The position numbers were made by a program, and so were the translations under genes. A DNA stretch of 64,000 bases from Mesorhizobium sp. PAMC28654 (GTDB lineage: Bacteria; Pseudomonadota; Alphaproteobacteria; Rhizobiales; Rhizobiaceae): positions 2,790,001-2,854,000 of the forward strand of contig NZ_CP085135.1 of assembly GCF_020616515.1 (NCBI RefSeq), written 5' to 3'. Every line of letters starts with the position of its first letter. Position 1 is the stretch's first letter. The notes under the pieces are model-generated. The model saw only the letters and a list, made by a program, of their open reading frames with translations, was not told the DNA's origin and searched no databases. Below, one piece after another: positions 50,444 to 60,387 of this stretch.

Positions 50444-50473
50444 CAGGGGTCCTGCGCAATGCAGGGCCCCTTT
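50444..50473 (+). terminator. Intercistronic hairpin after chvE
   Basis: AGGGGTCCTGC and GCAGGGCCCCT pair around a 4-5-nt loop, followed by TTT. It lies between chvE and gguA and would reduce read-through or protect chvE mRNA, giving more binding protein than transporter. Confidence 0.7.
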
Positions 50474-50511
50474 CCGTTCACAAGCGACCCCGGTATTGTT
50501 TCTGCCGGCCT

Positions 50512-50573
50512 AGAGCAATTCCAGGAAAAGTGCGTAGCGGTTTTCCTTCAGGATTGCGTAAAAACAAGAACGT
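50512..50573. repeat. Rhizobial palindromic intergenic repeat
   Basis: TAGAGCAATTCCAGG with GGATTGCGT on the other side, around AAAAGTGCGTAGCGGTTTTCC. It follows the pattern common in Mesorhizobium and related genomes. It sits directly before gguA. Confidence 0.65.
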
Positions 50574-50589
50574 CTAGGAGCTTGCCCTG

Positions 50590-52119
50590 ATGACGACGAT
50601 TTTGGAGATGCGCGACATCACCAAGACGTTCCCCGGCGTGAAGGCGCTGTCGAACGTCAACCTCAGCGTCGAGGAAGGCGAGATCCACGCGGTGGTCGGC
50701 GAGAATGGCGCCGGCAAATCGACGCTGATGAAGGTGTTGTCCGGCGTCTATCCCTCCGGCACCTATGACGGCCAGATCATCTTTCAAGGCCAGGAATGCC
50801 AGTTCAAGGGCATCCAGGACAGCGAGCACAAGGGCATCGTCATCATCCACCAGGAGCTTGCGCTGGTGCCGATGCTGTCGATCGCCGAAAACATTTTCCT
50901 CGGCAACGAGCACGCGAAATTCGGCGTCATCGACTGGGATGCCAACGAGGAGCGCACCAGTGCGCTGTTGAAGAAGGTGGGCCTCAGGGAGGATCCCAAG
51001 ACACTGATCACCAATATCGGCGTCGGCAAGCAGCAACTGGTCGAAATCGCCAAGGCGCTCAGCAAGGAAGTCAAGCTCCTGATCCTCGACGAGCCGACGG
51101 CGTCACTCAGCGAGAAAGACAGCCAGGCGCTGCTCGACCTGCTGCTCGAATTCAAGCGGCAAGGCATGACGTCGATCCTGATCTCGCATAAGCTGAACGA
51201 GATTAACCGGGTCGCAGACAAGGTGACCGTCATCCGTGACGGGCGTACCATCGAGACGCTGGCCAAGAAAGATATCAGCGAAGACCGCATCATCACCTCG
51301 ATGGTCGGCCGCTCGCTCGACGACCGCTATCCGCCACGCGAGCCCAAGATCGGCGAGGTCGTGTTCGAAGTGAAGAACTGGTCGGTCTATCACCCGATCC
51401 ATGCCGAGCGGCAGGTGATCAAGGGCATCGACATCAACGTGCGCAAGGGCGAGGTGGTCGGCATTGCCGGGCTGATGGGCGCCGGCCGCACCGAATTCGC
51501 CATGAGCCTGTTCGGCCGCTCCTATGGCCGCCGCATCAGCGGCGAGGTGCTGCTCAAGGGCAAGCCGATCGATGTCTCATCGGTCAGCAAGGCGGTCCAA
51601 CACGGCATCGCCTACGTGACGGAGGACCGCAAGACCTACGGTCTCAACCTCATCGACCATATCAAGCACAACATCACGCTGGCCAATCTCGGCGGCGTGT
51701 CGCGCCACAGCGTGATCGACGATTTGCGCGAGCTCGCCGTTGCCAACGACTATCGCAAGAAGACCAATATCCGCGCGTCCAGCGTCTATCAGTTGACCGG
51801 CAACCTTTCGGGCGGCAACCAGCAGAAGGTGGTGCTGTCGAAATGGCTGTTTGCCGACCCGGAAGTGCTTATCCTCGACGAGCCGACCCGCGGCATCGAT
51901 GTTGGCGCCAAATACGAAATCTATACGATCATCGCGCGCCTCGCCTCGGAGGGTAAGGCGATCGTGGTCATCTCATCTGAAATGCCGGAACTCCTGGGGA
52001 TCACCGACCGCATCTACGTCATGAACGAAGGGCGCATGGTCAGCGAAATGCCGGCGGCGGAAGCAAGCCAGGAAAAAATAATGCGCGCCATCGTTCGGGG
52101 AGAAGGAAAAGCAGCATGA
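50590..52119 (+). CDS. gguA: Multiple-monosaccharide ABC transporter ATPase GguA (MmsA)
   Basis: 509-aa twin ATPase. The first domain has Walker [13 protein letters not shown] (about 36), [14 protein letters not shown] and [13 protein letters not shown]. The second has the degenerate P-loop [13 protein letters not shown] (about 295), signature [14 protein letters not shown] and [15 protein letters not shown]. Energises import with GguB, fed by ChvE. Overlaps gguB by 4 nt. Confidence 0.95.
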   Translation: MTTILEMRDITKTFPGVKALSNVNLSVEEGEIHAVVGENGAGKSTLMKVLSGVYPSGTYDGQIIFQGQECQFKGIQDSEHKGIVIIHQELALVPMLSIAENIFLGNEHAKFGVIDWDANEERTSALLKKVGLREDPKTLITNIGVGKQQLVEIAKALSKEVKLLILDEPTASLSEKDSQALLDLLLEFKRQGMTSILISHKLNEINRVADKVTVIRDGRTIETLAKKDISEDRIITSMVGRSLDDRYPPREPKIGEVVFEVKNWSVYHPIHAERQVIKGIDINVRKGEVVGIAGLMGAGRTEFAMSLFGRSYGRRISGEVLLKGKPIDVSSVSKAVQHGIAYVTEDRKTYGLNLIDHIKHNITLANLGGVSRHSVIDDLRELAVANDYRKKTNIRASSVYQLTGNLSGGNQQKVVLSKWLFADPEVLILDEPTRGIDVGAKYEIYTIIARLASEGKAIVVISSEMPELLGITDRIYVMNEGRMVSEMPAAEASQEKIMRAIVRGEGKAA

Positions 52120-53402
52120 GCACCGAAAGCGCGCCCGCCCCGCAGGGCAACGTAGCCGAAGAACAGCGTCCACGCATCGCCGTCTCGGCGCTGACGACGA
52201 ACCTGCGCGAGTACGGTCTAATCATCGCGCTGATCGTCATCATGCTGTTCTTCCAGTTCACCACGTCAGGAACACTGTTCAAGCCGGTGAACCTCAGCAA
52301 TCTGGTGCAGCAGAACTCCTTCATCATCGTAATGGCACTGGGCATGCTGCTGGTCATTGTTTCCGGCTATATCGACCTCAGCGTCGGATCGGTCGCCGGT
52401 TTTATCGGCGCGCTGGCGGCAAACATGATGGTCATCTGGCAACTCGGGCCGCTCAGCAATCCGCTGGTGGTTTCGATCGTCTGCCTGATCGTGGGCGGCC
52501 TGATCGGCGCGGCGCAAGGCTATTGGATCGCCTATCACCGGATACCGAGCTTCATCGTCACGCTAGCCGGCATGCTGATCTTCCGTGGCATCTGCCAGGC
52601 GCTGCTGGGCGGCGGCTCCTCGGTCGGTCCGCTCCCGGACGACTTCAAAATGCTCAGCTCCGGCTTCATCCCGGACGTGATCGGCCCGCTGACGCTGATC
52701 CCGCCAACGGTGAATGCCGCCGGCAAGACCATCATGGGCAGCGGCCTGACGCTGCACATGACAACGATCGTGCTCGGCCTGATCGCCGTGGTGGCCTATG
52801 CCTATTTCGGGCTCCGCACCCGGCGCAAGCGCGAGCGCCATGGCTATGAGGCCGAACCCTTCCCCCTGTTCGTCATAAAGACGCTGGTCGCCAGCGCGTT
52901 GGCGCTGTTCCTGGTCTATGAGTTCGCCAGCTACAGGGGCCTGCCGGTGGTGCTGCTCGTCATGGGCGTGCTGATCTCGCTGTTCGTCTTCGTCACCAAG
53001 CGTATGACCATCGGCCGCCGCATCTACGCGATGGGCGGCAACCCCAAGGCGGCGCAGCTGTCGGGCATCAACACCGAGCGACTGACGCTGCTGGTGTTCA
53101 TCAATATGGGCGTGCTGTCGGCGCTCGGGGGCCTGATCATCGCGGCGCGCCTCGGGCAGGCCGTGCCGGCGGCGGGTCTGGGCTCGGAGCTCGACGTTAT
53201 CGCTGCCGTGTTCATCGGCGGCGCCTCGGCGATGGGCGGCGTCGGCCAGGTCATCGGCGCCGTGGTCGGCGGCTTCATCATGGGCGTGATGAACAACGGC
53301 ATGTCGATCATGGGCGTCAATGTCGACTGGCAGCAGGTGGTCAAGGGCCTGGTGCTGCTCGGCGCCGTGATCTTCGACGTCTACAACAAGAACAAGGGTT
53401 GA
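52116..53402 (+). CDS. gguB: Multiple-monosaccharide ABC transporter permease GguB
   Basis: 428-aa permease of the BPD_transp_2/RbsC type with about 11 spans. It has the family segments [49 protein letters not shown] and [18 protein letters not shown]. Forms the inner-membrane channel for sugars brought by ChvE. Complete. Confidence 0.95.
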   Translation: MSTESAPAPQGNVAEEQRPRIAVSALTTNLREYGLIIALIVIMLFFQFTTSGTLFKPVNLSNLVQQNSFIIVMALGMLLVIVSGYIDLSVGSVAGFIGALAANMMVIWQLGPLSNPLVVSIVCLIVGGLIGAAQGYWIAYHRIPSFIVTLAGMLIFRGICQALLGGGSSVGPLPDDFKMLSSGFIPDVIGPLTLIPPTVNAAGKTIMGSGLTLHMTTIVLGLIAVVAYAYFGLRTRRKRERHGYEAEPFPLFVIKTLVASALALFLVYEFASYRGLPVVLLVMGVLISLFVFVTKRMTIGRRIYAMGGNPKAAQLSGINTERLTLLVFINMGVLSALGGLIIAARLGQAVPAAGLGSELDVIAAVFIGGASAMGGVGQVIGAVVGGFIMGVMNNGMSIMGVNVDWQQVVKGLVLLGAVIFDVYNKNKG

Positions 53403-53604
53403 GGCCCGAGGAAGCAGGAAGGCATACGGGTCACATCGCGGCACGCCGGCGACCTACCGGCCCCGAAGTTCCCTGAGGGATCAAGCCCCGCGAGAGCAAT
53501 CCGGACAGAGAATTTAACCCGTGGCACGGACAAGGTCCGAGCCGCGCCGGGTCAGGTTTGCCGCATGGGCAGGTCAGGCCAAGACAATCGAGAGAGGATA
53601 CATC

Positions 53605-54597
53605 ATGCTGATCTCCCAGATCCTCGACGACGCCGAAACCATCCGCGTCGTCGCCCGTACCGGCGGCAAGACCCGGGTCATCAACGGCGCCCGCAGCGTC
53701 TATTCGCTGGCGATGGAGGCCGCCCGCACGGGCGTCGGCCTCATCGCGCTGATCGAACGCAAAGGGTATGGCGAAACGGTCGATCTCGACGCCGCCTACA
53801 AGAAGGGACGGCTCTTGTCGCCGATCAACCATCCCGACCCGGCGCATCTGCACCTGACCGGAACCGGGCTGACGCATCTCGGCTCGGCCGCGACCCGCGA
53901 TTCCATGCACAAGAAGCTTAGTGCCGACGGCGAGGAACAGCTGACCGACTCCATGAAGATGTTCCGCATGGGGCTGGAGGGCGGCAAGCCGGCGAAAGGC
54001 CAGACCGGCGTGCAGCCGGAATGGTTCTACAAGGGTAACGGCACGATGGCGGTGGCGCCGGGCGCGGCACTGCTGTCACCCGCCTTCGCCAAGGATGCCG
54101 GCGAGGAGCCGGAAGTGGCCGGCATCTACGTCATCGGCGATGACGGCGCGCCATTCCGTATCGGCTTCACGCTGTCGAACGAGTTTTCCGATCACGTCAC
54201 CGAGCGGGTGAACTATCTGTTCCTCGCCCATTCCAAGCTGCGCAATGCCTCGTTCGGCCCGGAGATCCTCATCGGCGACCTGCCTGCCGATATCAGGGGT
54301 TCCTCGCGCATTTATCGCAATGGCGCGGTATTGTGGGAAAAGCCGTTCCTGTCAGGCGAGGCGAACATGTCGCACACCATCGCCAATCTCGAACACCATC
54401 ACTTCAAATACTCGGCCTTCCGCCAACCTGGCGACGTACATGTGCACATGTTTGGCACGGCGACGCTGTCCTTCGCCGACGGCATCAAGACCGAGGCCGG
54501 CGACGTCTTCGAGATCGAAGCCAGGGATTTCGGGCTGCCGCTGCGCAATCCGCTTGAAATCGAGCAGCCCGTGAAGGTGGTAGTGAAGGCGCTTTGA
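53605..54597 (+). CDS. gguC: GguC / AraD1 family protein (fumarylacetoacetate-hydrolase fold)
   Basis: 330 aa; ATG 53605 follows GAGAGGA, while the longer frame from 53521 is unlikely. Members of this family are described as L-2-keto-3-deoxyarabonate dehydratases in sugar-acid breakdown, which would fit the ggu transport operon. The FAH core shows WFYKGNGTMAVAPGAALL, GIYVIGDDGAPFRIGF, LSNEFSDHV and EILIGDLP, with the metal-binding acidic residues in those segments. Last gene of the chvE-gguABC set. Confidence 0.85.
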   Translation: MLISQILDDAETIRVVARTGGKTRVINGARSVYSLAMEAARTGVGLIALIERKGYGETVDLDAAYKKGRLLSPINHPDPAHLHLTGTGLTHLGSAATRDSMHKKLSADGEEQLTDSMKMFRMGLEGGKPAKGQTGVQPEWFYKGNGTMAVAPGAALLSPAFAKDAGEEPEVAGIYVIGDDGAPFRIGFTLSNEFSDHVTERVNYLFLAHSKLRNASFGPEILIGDLPADIRGSSRIYRNGAVLWEKPFLSGEANMSHTIANLEHHHFKYSAFRQPGDVHVHMFGTATLSFADGIKTEAGDVFEIEARDFGLPLRNPLEIEQPVKVVVKAL

Positions 54598-54636
54598 AGC
54601 GCTAAACGGCCAATGCGGCCTCTTCAACCGACAAGT

Positions 54637-55737
54637 TCAGGATCGGCGCGCGGCGCGAAAATGCTTGGACAGTTTCAGGCCCTGCGCCTGGTAATTGGAG
54701 CCGAGATCGGTGCCGTAGAGGGCCTGAGGCCGCTTCAGCATATGCTCGTAGACCAGCCGGCCGACGATCTGGCCGTGGTCGAGGATAAACGGCACTTCGT
54801 GGCTGCGCACTTCCAGCACCGCCCGGCTGCCGGTGCCGCCGGCGGCGGAATGACCGAAGCCCGGATCGAAGAAGCCGGCATAGTGGACGCGGAATTCGCC
54901 GACCAGCGGATCGAACGGCGTCATCTCGGCGGCATAGAGCGGCGGCACATGCACCGCCTCCTGGCTGACGAGGATGTAGAACTCGTCGGGATCGAGCACC
55001 AGTTCGCCGGCGCCGCTCTTGTGGATCGGCTCCCAGAAATCGACGACGTCCTGCGCGGCGCGCTTGTCGACATCGACAAGACCAGTGTGATGCTTGCCGC
55101 GATAGCCGACCAGACCGTCCTTGTCGCCGTTGAGGTCGATCGACAGCGCGATGCCGCCGCCGGAAATATTTGGCGGCTCCGTGGCGACCAGCATCTCGGC
55201 GCGGTGCAATTGAAGCAACTCGGCTTCCGACAGCAGCGCGTTACCGGTGCGAAAGCGGATCTGCGAAAGACGTGAACCGGTGCGCACGACGATCGGAAAA
55301 GTGCGCGGGCTGACTTCGAGATAGAGCGGGCCATTGTAGCCGGCGGCGATCTTGTCGAACTCGTGGCCACGATCGGTCATCACCCGCGTGAAGATGTCGA
55401 GCCGCCCGGTCGAGCTCTTGGGATTGGCCGAGGCCGAAATCTCCGCCGGAAGCGCCAGGCTTTCGAGCAGCGGCAAAATGTAGACGCAACCAGTTTCCAG
55501 CACGGCGCCTTCAACAAGGCTGATCTCGTGCAGCTTCAGCCGGTCGAGCTTTTCCGAGACCTTGTGATTGGGACCCGGCAGGAAGGAGGCTCGCACTCGC
55601 CAGGCCTTGTCGCCGAGCCTGAGATCAAGACTGGCCGGCTGGATCTGGTCGGCGTCAAGCGCGCGCGACGACTTCAGCGCGCCGGACTGGAACAGCGCCG
55701 AAATGTCCTGATCGGGAAGAATGCCTGTCTGCCGCAA
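54637..55737 (-). CDS. dcd: 2'-deoxycytidine 5'-triphosphate deaminase (long alphaproteobacterial form)
   Basis: 366 aa, TTG start 55737 with GGAG 7 nt upstream; the long frame to 55854 would include non-family sequence. Converts dCTP to dUTP. Two DCD/dUTPase-like jelly rolls in tandem: the first (about 1-190) has LPAEISASANPKSSTGRLDIFTR-type active-site region, the second (about 195-350) has FFDPGFGHSAAGGTGS and LEVRSHEVPFIL. It is about twice the length of enteric Dcd, which is usual for rhizobia. Single gene. Confidence 0.85.
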   Translation of the reverse strand: MRQTGILPDQDISALFQSGALKSSRALDADQIQPASLDLRLGDKAWRVRASFLPGPNHKVSEKLDRLKLHEISLVEGAVLETGCVYILPLLESLALPAEISASANPKSSTGRLDIFTRVMTDRGHEFDKIAAGYNGPLYLEVSPRTFPIVVRTGSRLSQIRFRTGNALLSEAELLQLHRAEMLVATEPPNISGGGIALSIDLNGDKDGLVGYRGKHHTGLVDVDKRAAQDVVDFWEPIHKSGAGELVLDPDEFYILVSQEAVHVPPLYAAEMTPFDPLVGEFRVHYAGFFDPGFGHSAAGGTGSRAVLEVRSHEVPFILDHGQIVGRLVYEHMLKRPQALYGTDLGSNYQAQGLKLSKHFRAARRS

Positions 55738-55883
55738 GGCTATGCTCCTTAGCCGGGCGCTTCTCTTGTCGCAGGTTCTTACCGCAAAACCGTGGAACAC
55801 TTTTGCGGAACCTGCTTGGTACAAACCTCTTAATGAAGCCGGCAATTGACGCAAGCGTGGCGCGGGTCTAAAGGGTCGTTATC

Positions 55884-55938
55884 CCGTGGTGATTTGGCCG
55901 GTCGGCTTGCAGCCACGTTAAACAAGTCGCTAAAGGAC
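55884..55938 (+). promoter_or_regulatory. SAM-II riboswitch upstream of metZ
   Basis: CGTGGTGATTTG, a Gly-rich loop and CTTGCAGCCACG give stem P1, followed by TTAAACAAGTCGCTAAAGGA, which matches the SAM-II (metA motif) consensus including its H-type pseudoknot. In alphaproteobacteria it lowers methionine-gene expression when S-adenosylmethionine is high. Confidence 0.92.
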
Positions 55939-55961
55939 CGTCGGGCCGCAAGGCCGTATGG

Positions 55962-55992
55962 ACCGGTTGCGACTTTCGCGGCCGGTTTTTTT
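55962..55992 (+). terminator. Intrinsic terminator/attenuator after the SAM-II riboswitch
   Basis: ACCGG at 55962 pairs with CCGGT at 55982, then a run of seven T. It lies between the riboswitch and the metZ start (56011), so it may be the expression platform. Stem is short; the hairpin CGGGCCGCAAGGCCG just before may act as an antiterminator partner. Confidence 0.55.
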
Positions 55993-56010
55993 GTGTCTGG
56001 AACAAAAGCA

Positions 56011-57201
56011 ATGAGCACCAAGAAGCGCAACTGGAAGCCTCAGACCGCACTCGTGCACAGCGGAACCCTGCGTTCCGGCTTCGGCGAGACATCCGAGGCG
56101 ATCTACCTGACCCAAGGCTATGTCTACGAAACGGCGCAGGCCGCCGAAGCCCGTTTCAAGGGCGAGGAACCGGGCTTCATCTATTCGCGCTACGCCAATC
56201 CCACCGTCGACATGTTCGAAAAGCGCATGTGCGCGCTGGAAGGTGCCGAGGATGCGCGCGCCACGGCGTCGGGCATGGCAGCTGTGACGGCTGCGCTTCT
56301 GTGCAGCGTCAAGGCCGGCGATCACATCGTGGCGGCGCGCGCGCTGTTCGGCTCCTGCCGCTGGGTCGTCGAGACGCTGGCGCCGAGATACGGCATCGAG
56401 GCGACGCTGGTCGACGGCACGGATATCGCCAACTGGGAAAAGGCGGTCAGGCCCAACACCAAACTGTTCTTCCTGGAAAGCCCTACCAACCCGACGCTGG
56501 AGGTGGTCGACATCGCCGCTGTCGCCTCGCTGGCGAATTCGATCGGCGCGCGGCTGGTGGTCGACAATGTCTTCGCCACGCCGCTGCAGCAGAAGCCGCT
56601 GCAACTCGGTGCGCATATCGTCGTCTATTCGGCGACCAAGCACATTGACGGCCAGGGGCGCTGCCTCGGCGGTGTCATCCTGTCGGACAAGAAGTGGATC
56701 GACGAGAACCTGCACGACTACTTCCGCCACACCGGCCCCAGCCTGTCGCCCTTCAACGCCTGGACGCTGCTGAAAGGTCTGGAGACACTGCCGCTGCGCG
56801 TGCGCCAGCAGACGGAAAGCGCCGGCAAGATCGCCGATTTCCTGGCCGAGCAGCCGCAGATCGCCCGCGTCATCTATCCCGGCCGCGCCGACCATCCGCA
56901 GGCTGATATCGTCAAGAAGCAGATGTCGGGCGGCTCGACGCTGATCTGCCTTGACGTCAAGGGCGGCAAGCAGGCGGCCTTCGCCTTGCAGAACGCTCTC
57001 GATATCGTGCTGATCTCCAACAATCTCGGCGACGCCAAGAGCCTGATCACCCACCCTGCAACGACGACGCACAAGAACCTGACCGACGAGGCGCGCGCCG
57101 AGCTCGGTATCGGGCCGGGAACGCTCCGGCTGTCGGTTGGCCTCGAGGATACGGACGATCTGCTCGAGGATATCGCGCAAGCGCTGAAATCGGCGAAATA
57201 G
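56011..57201 (+). CDS. metZ: O-succinylhomoserine sulfhydrylase MetZ
   Basis: 396-aa PLP enzyme that makes homocysteine from O-succinylhomoserine (or acetylhomoserine) and sulfide. ATG 56011 is chosen; the frame upstream overlaps the riboswitch. Cys/Met-metabolism PLP fold with YSRYANPTVDMFEKRM, ATASGMAAVTAALL, VDNVFATPLQQKP and the PLP-Lys in YSATKHIDGQGR (about residue 210). The C-terminal SLGDAKSL-like segment (NLGDAKSLITHPATTTH) is present. Under SAM-II control. Confidence 0.93.
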   Translation: MSTKKRNWKPQTALVHSGTLRSGFGETSEAIYLTQGYVYETAQAAEARFKGEEPGFIYSRYANPTVDMFEKRMCALEGAEDARATASGMAAVTAALLCSVKAGDHIVAARALFGSCRWVVETLAPRYGIEATLVDGTDIANWEKAVRPNTKLFFLESPTNPTLEVVDIAAVASLANSIGARLVVDNVFATPLQQKPLQLGAHIVVYSATKHIDGQGRCLGGVILSDKKWIDENLHDYFRHTGPSLSPFNAWTLLKGLETLPLRVRQQTESAGKIADFLAEQPQIARVIYPGRADHPQADIVKKQMSGGSTLICLDVKGGKQAAFALQNALDIVLISNNLGDAKSLITHPATTTHKNLTDEARAELGIGPGTLRLSVGLEDTDDLLEDIAQALKSAK

Positions 57202-57231
57202 GCAGGTGGCGGGCAGCCTGCCCGCATCCTT

Positions 57232-58383
57232 TCACGCGCCCGACGGTGTCTCTTCCAACTCCGCCGCCTTGGTGCGGATGGTCATGGCATTGCCGCGCCA
57301 GTCGACAGCGCCGCCGAGCCAGCCCCGCACCCACATTGCCGGCAGGATACAATCCCGCGCCATCATGGCGGGGACCATGCGCCAGGACAGGTACCAGCCC
57401 TTGGCAAAGGCCAAGGCGCATTCCGGAAGGTACGCAGCCGCCAGCACGGCGATGGCGGTCAGCGGCAGGCTGAAACCGGCGGCGGCGGCGGCAACCAGTG
57501 CAAGCGCCAGCGGTATCGCCACGCCGGTCAGGATTTCGGGGGTGAAGAACAGCGGGAAGGTCACGCGGCGCAGCCGTGCCCAGCGGGCCTGGCGCGACCA
57601 GATCTCACTGAGCGAGCGCCGGCCAAGCGGCTGCTCGAAGGGCGCCGCGACCAGATTGACGCACAGTCCGAGTCCGTTCACCAGCTTGGTCGCGGCGGCG
57701 TCCTCGGCGATCTCGGCCGCAAGCGCCCGGATGCCACCATCGGCGTCGAGCATGGGCTTGTTCCACAGCATGCTCTTGCCCTGGGCGAAGCCGAGGCCAA
57801 GCGCCTCGCCGGCATACTGCCAGCGCGCCTGCAGCGTGTTGAGGAAGGCGCATTCGACCTCGGCCCAAAATCCGTCCGGCCGCGAGCCTATCGGCGTCGA
57901 GCAGACAAGGCCGGTGCCCGGCCGCCATGCCGACATCATGTGCTGGATGTAATCCTCGGGCATAAGGACATTGGAATCGGCGAGGATGACCCAGTCATGG
58001 CGTGCCGCTTCCCAGCCCTTGACGCAATTGTTGAGCTTGGGATTGCCGCTGATGCGATCGTCGCCCAAAAGCAGCCTGGCAGGCACCGCCGGAAAGCGGG
58101 CGATGGCATTCTTGATCAGCCCGACCACCGGATCCTCGGCATGGGCGACGCAGAAGACAAGTTCATAGCGCGGCCAGTCAAGCGAGAAGGCGCGCTCCAA
58201 CGTCTCCTCGGTGAAAGGCTCGACGCCACGCGCCGGCACCACGATCGAGACCGCCGGCGCAATGCCGGTGGGCGGTGCGATAATGCTCCGCCGCTTCAGC
58301 TGGAGCGAGGCGAGCAGAATGCTCGCGAGATTTGAAAGGATAAGAGCGGCGGAAAGTGGGGCGGCGATGAGCGTCAGTTCCAT
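57232..58383 (-). CDS. Ceramide-glucosyltransferase-like enzyme (GT21)
   Basis: 383-aa membrane glycosyltransferase. N-terminal membrane anchor (ALILSNLASILLASL), GT-A domain with VSIVVPARGVEPF, GNPKLNNCVKGWEAA, LADSNVLMPEDYI, EDAAATKLVN and the processivity motif RQARWARLRR (Q/R-x-x-R-W). Two or three C-terminal spans. These features are those of ceramide glucosyltransferase; rhizobia make glucosyl- or galacturonosyl-ceramides with related enzymes. Sugar and lipid acceptor are inferred, not proven. ATG 58383. Confidence 0.83.
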   Translation of the reverse strand: MELTLIAAPLSAALILSNLASILLASLQLKRRSIIAPPTGIAPAVSIVVPARGVEPFTEETLERAFSLDWPRYELVFCVAHAEDPVVGLIKNAIARFPAVPARLLLGDDRISGNPKLNNCVKGWEAARHDWVILADSNVLMPEDYIQHMMSAWRPGTGLVCSTPIGSRPDGFWAEVECAFLNTLQARWQYAGEALGLGFAQGKSMLWNKPMLDADGGIRALAAEIAEDAAATKLVNGLGLCVNLVAAPFEQPLGRRSLSEIWSRQARWARLRRVTFPLFFTPEILTGVAIPLALALVAAAAAGFSLPLTAIAVLAAAYLPECALAFAKGWYLSWRMVPAMMARDCILPAMWVRGWLGGAVDWRGNAMTIRTKAAELEETPSGA

Positions 58384-58611
58384 CGAGATCTGGTCACTCC
58401 AGAAAAACCGGCCACGTGACGGCCGTTTCCAACAGTTCGACAGAGCGATGAGTCGCCCGGCACAATCCAGCGCACACCATCATTGTCATGTGTCACTTAA
58501 ATGACATTGTTTGTCGGCACCTGCCCTTCAAGGCTGGCAAGAATCGGATGCGCGCCATTGACCAGGCTAGGCGAGAACCCGAAAGTTCCCAGATTGTTTT
58601 TGGAGTAGCTC

Positions 58612-59004
58612 ATGTACAGCGCCGTGACGCGCAACATCGAAGTGCAGGTCAGACCGTTCTATATGGAGGATCGCTCGGAGCCTTCCGAGAACCGTTACGT
58701 CTGGGGCTATCAGATTACGATCGACAACCAGTCGGAAGAGTTCGTGCAGCTGATGTCACGCTACTGGCGCATCACCGACGGCACTGGCCGGGTCGAGGAG
58801 GTCAGCGGCGCCGGCGTGGTCGGCGACCAGCCTGAACTAAACCCCGGCGACAGCTATCAATATACATCCGGCTGCCCGCTCTCAACGCCACCCGGCATCA
58901 TGGTCGGTCACTACACCATGCGCAACAAACAAGGTGAGACGTTCGACATCGCCATCCCCGCCTTCTCACTCGACCTGCCGGGCACGCGGCGGACCGTGAA
59001 TTAG
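58612..59004 (+). CDS. apaG: ApaG protein
   Basis: 130-aa protein of the ApaG/DUF525 Ig-like fold, often linked to Ap4A, Co2+/Mg2+ efflux or protein-protein contact; its exact role is unclear. Motifs [54 protein letters not shown] and MVGHYTM are all present. ATG 58612, full length, single gene. Confidence 0.95.
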   Translation: MYSAVTRNIEVQVRPFYMEDRSEPSENRYVWGYQITIDNQSEEFVQLMSRYWRITDGTGRVEEVSGAGVVGDQPELNPGDSYQYTSGCPLSTPPGIMVGHYTMRNKQGETFDIAIPAFSLDLPGTRRTVN

Positions 59005-59274
59005 GACAGTCGGGCGATTGGCGAAATCTTCCGCGACGGCGTCTTTCTCCCCGTCACTATACGGGGAGAAATGCCCGGCAGGGCAATGAGGGGCGGCGGC
59101 AGACTGGTGAGATTGTCTTTCATTACAGCGGATGCGCGCGGTCATTCGCCAAGTTCGCGCTGCACCTCATCCGCCCTTCGGGCGTTCATCGTTCGAAAAG
59201 CCAAGCAATTGGCTTTTCGTTCGCTGCGCGGACCACTCCTCACCTCCCCGTGAAACGGGGAGAATGAAGCTCCG
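59005..59274. repeat. Rhizobial intergenic mosaic-like repeat region
   Basis: Contains two palindromes of the type CTCCCCGT...ACGGGGAG (59044-59071 and about 59246-59264), between which GCTGCACCTCATCCGCCCTTCGGGCG and AAAAGCCAAGCAATTGGCTTTT occur. Such mosaics are common between genes in Rhizobiaceae and Phyllobacteriaceae. No gene. Confidence 0.6.
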
Positions 59275-60285
59275 TCACTGGGCCGCTGCAAACTCCGCCG
59301 GGTCGAAGTCGTACTGCTTCGAGCAGAATTCGCAGGCGACATGGATGCCGCCATCCTCGGTGCTGTCCTTGATCTCCTGCGCCGAGAAACCCTCGAGGAT
59401 GCCGCGGATCCTGTCCCTGGAGCATGAGCACTGGTCGTCGACCGGGACACCGCCGAAGACGCGGACGCCATGCTCGTGGAACAGCCGATAAAGCAACCGC
59501 TCGGCCCCGATGGTCGGGTCGATCAGCTCGGTCGGCTCGATCGTGCCAAGCAGCGCCAGCAGTTCCTGCCAGGAGTTATCGACGGGATCGTGCCCTTCAT
59601 CGCGCGGATCGCCGTCACCGCCCGGCAGGTCCGGCACGCGCATGCGCTCGGGCGACTGCGGCAGGAACTGCGCCAGGATACCGCCGGCGCGCCATTGCTC
59701 GCGCGCGCCGCCGACGCCGGGCGTCAACAGCTTGGCCACCGAGAGCCGCAGATCGGTCGGGATCTGCTCCGACTGGCGGAAATAGGTGCGTGCCGCGTCT
59801 TCCAGCGTTTCGCCATCGAGCTGGACGATGCCCTGATATCGCTGCGTATGAGCGCCCTGGTCGATGGTCAGCGCCAACACGCCACTGCCGAGCAGCGTCT
59901 GCTGGGACGTCTCGCCGGCGGCAACCAGAGCCTCAAGCCGATCGGCGTCGAAGCGCGCATAGGCCCGCAACGCCGACGGCGTGGAAAAATCCGCCACCAG
60001 CATGTCGACCGGCCCATCCGTGCGGGTCTGCAGGATGAACTTGCCCTCGAATTTGAGCGAGGTGCCGAGCAGCACGGTCAGCACACAAGCTTCCGCCAGC
60101 AGGCGGGCGACCGGCTCGGGATAATCGTGGCGCGTGAGAATGGCGTCGAGCATCGGGCCGAGTTGGACAGTGCGTCCGCGCACGTCGAGCGGGCCGACCT
60201 CGAACGGCACGACATGGTCGTCGCCGGCGTAGCCGAATTCACCAAGCTTGGGTTGATGTTCAGACAATTGATGGGTTTCCAACAT
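59275..60285 (-). CDS. hslO: Redox-regulated chaperone Hsp33
   Basis: 336 aa from ATG 60285 (ATG 60309 adds eight residues; both have purine-rich sites ahead). Holdase chaperone activated when its zinc is lost by oxidation. The zinc motif is Cys-x-Cys in DDQCSCSRDR and Cys-x-x-Cys in ACEFCSKQY near the C-terminus. The dimer domain contains LKFEGKFILQTRTDGPVDML and LALTIDQG. Third gene of the argD-argF-hslO unit, about 100 nt after argF. Confidence 0.94.
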   Translation of the reverse strand: MLETHQLSEHQPKLGEFGYAGDDHVVPFEVGPLDVRGRTVQLGPMLDAILTRHDYPEPVARLLAEACVLTVLLGTSLKFEGKFILQTRTDGPVDMLVADFSTPSALRAYARFDADRLEALVAAGETSQQTLLGSGVLALTIDQGAHTQRYQGIVQLDGETLEDAARTYFRQSEQIPTDLRLSVAKLLTPGVGGAREQWRAGGILAQFLPQSPERMRVPDLPGGDGDPRDEGHDPVDNSWQELLALLGTIEPTELIDPTIGAERLLYRLFHEHGVRVFGGVPVDDQCSCSRDRIRGILEGFSAQEIKDSTEDGGIHVACEFCSKQYDFDPAEFAAAQ

Positions 60286-60387
60286 GACAATGCTCCGGGG
60301 CGCGGCCATGCCGCCCTCTCGGGAGCATGCGTCGAAACGCGCTGTTTTTGCGTGATGCGCCGCAGATAGGCATCACACCTCCGGAGA

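Noticed and set aside
52563..53444. Long His/Asp-rich minus-strand frame in gguB
   Set aside because: Shadow of the GC-rich gguB gene; composition (HDQ-rich) is typical of antisense frames.
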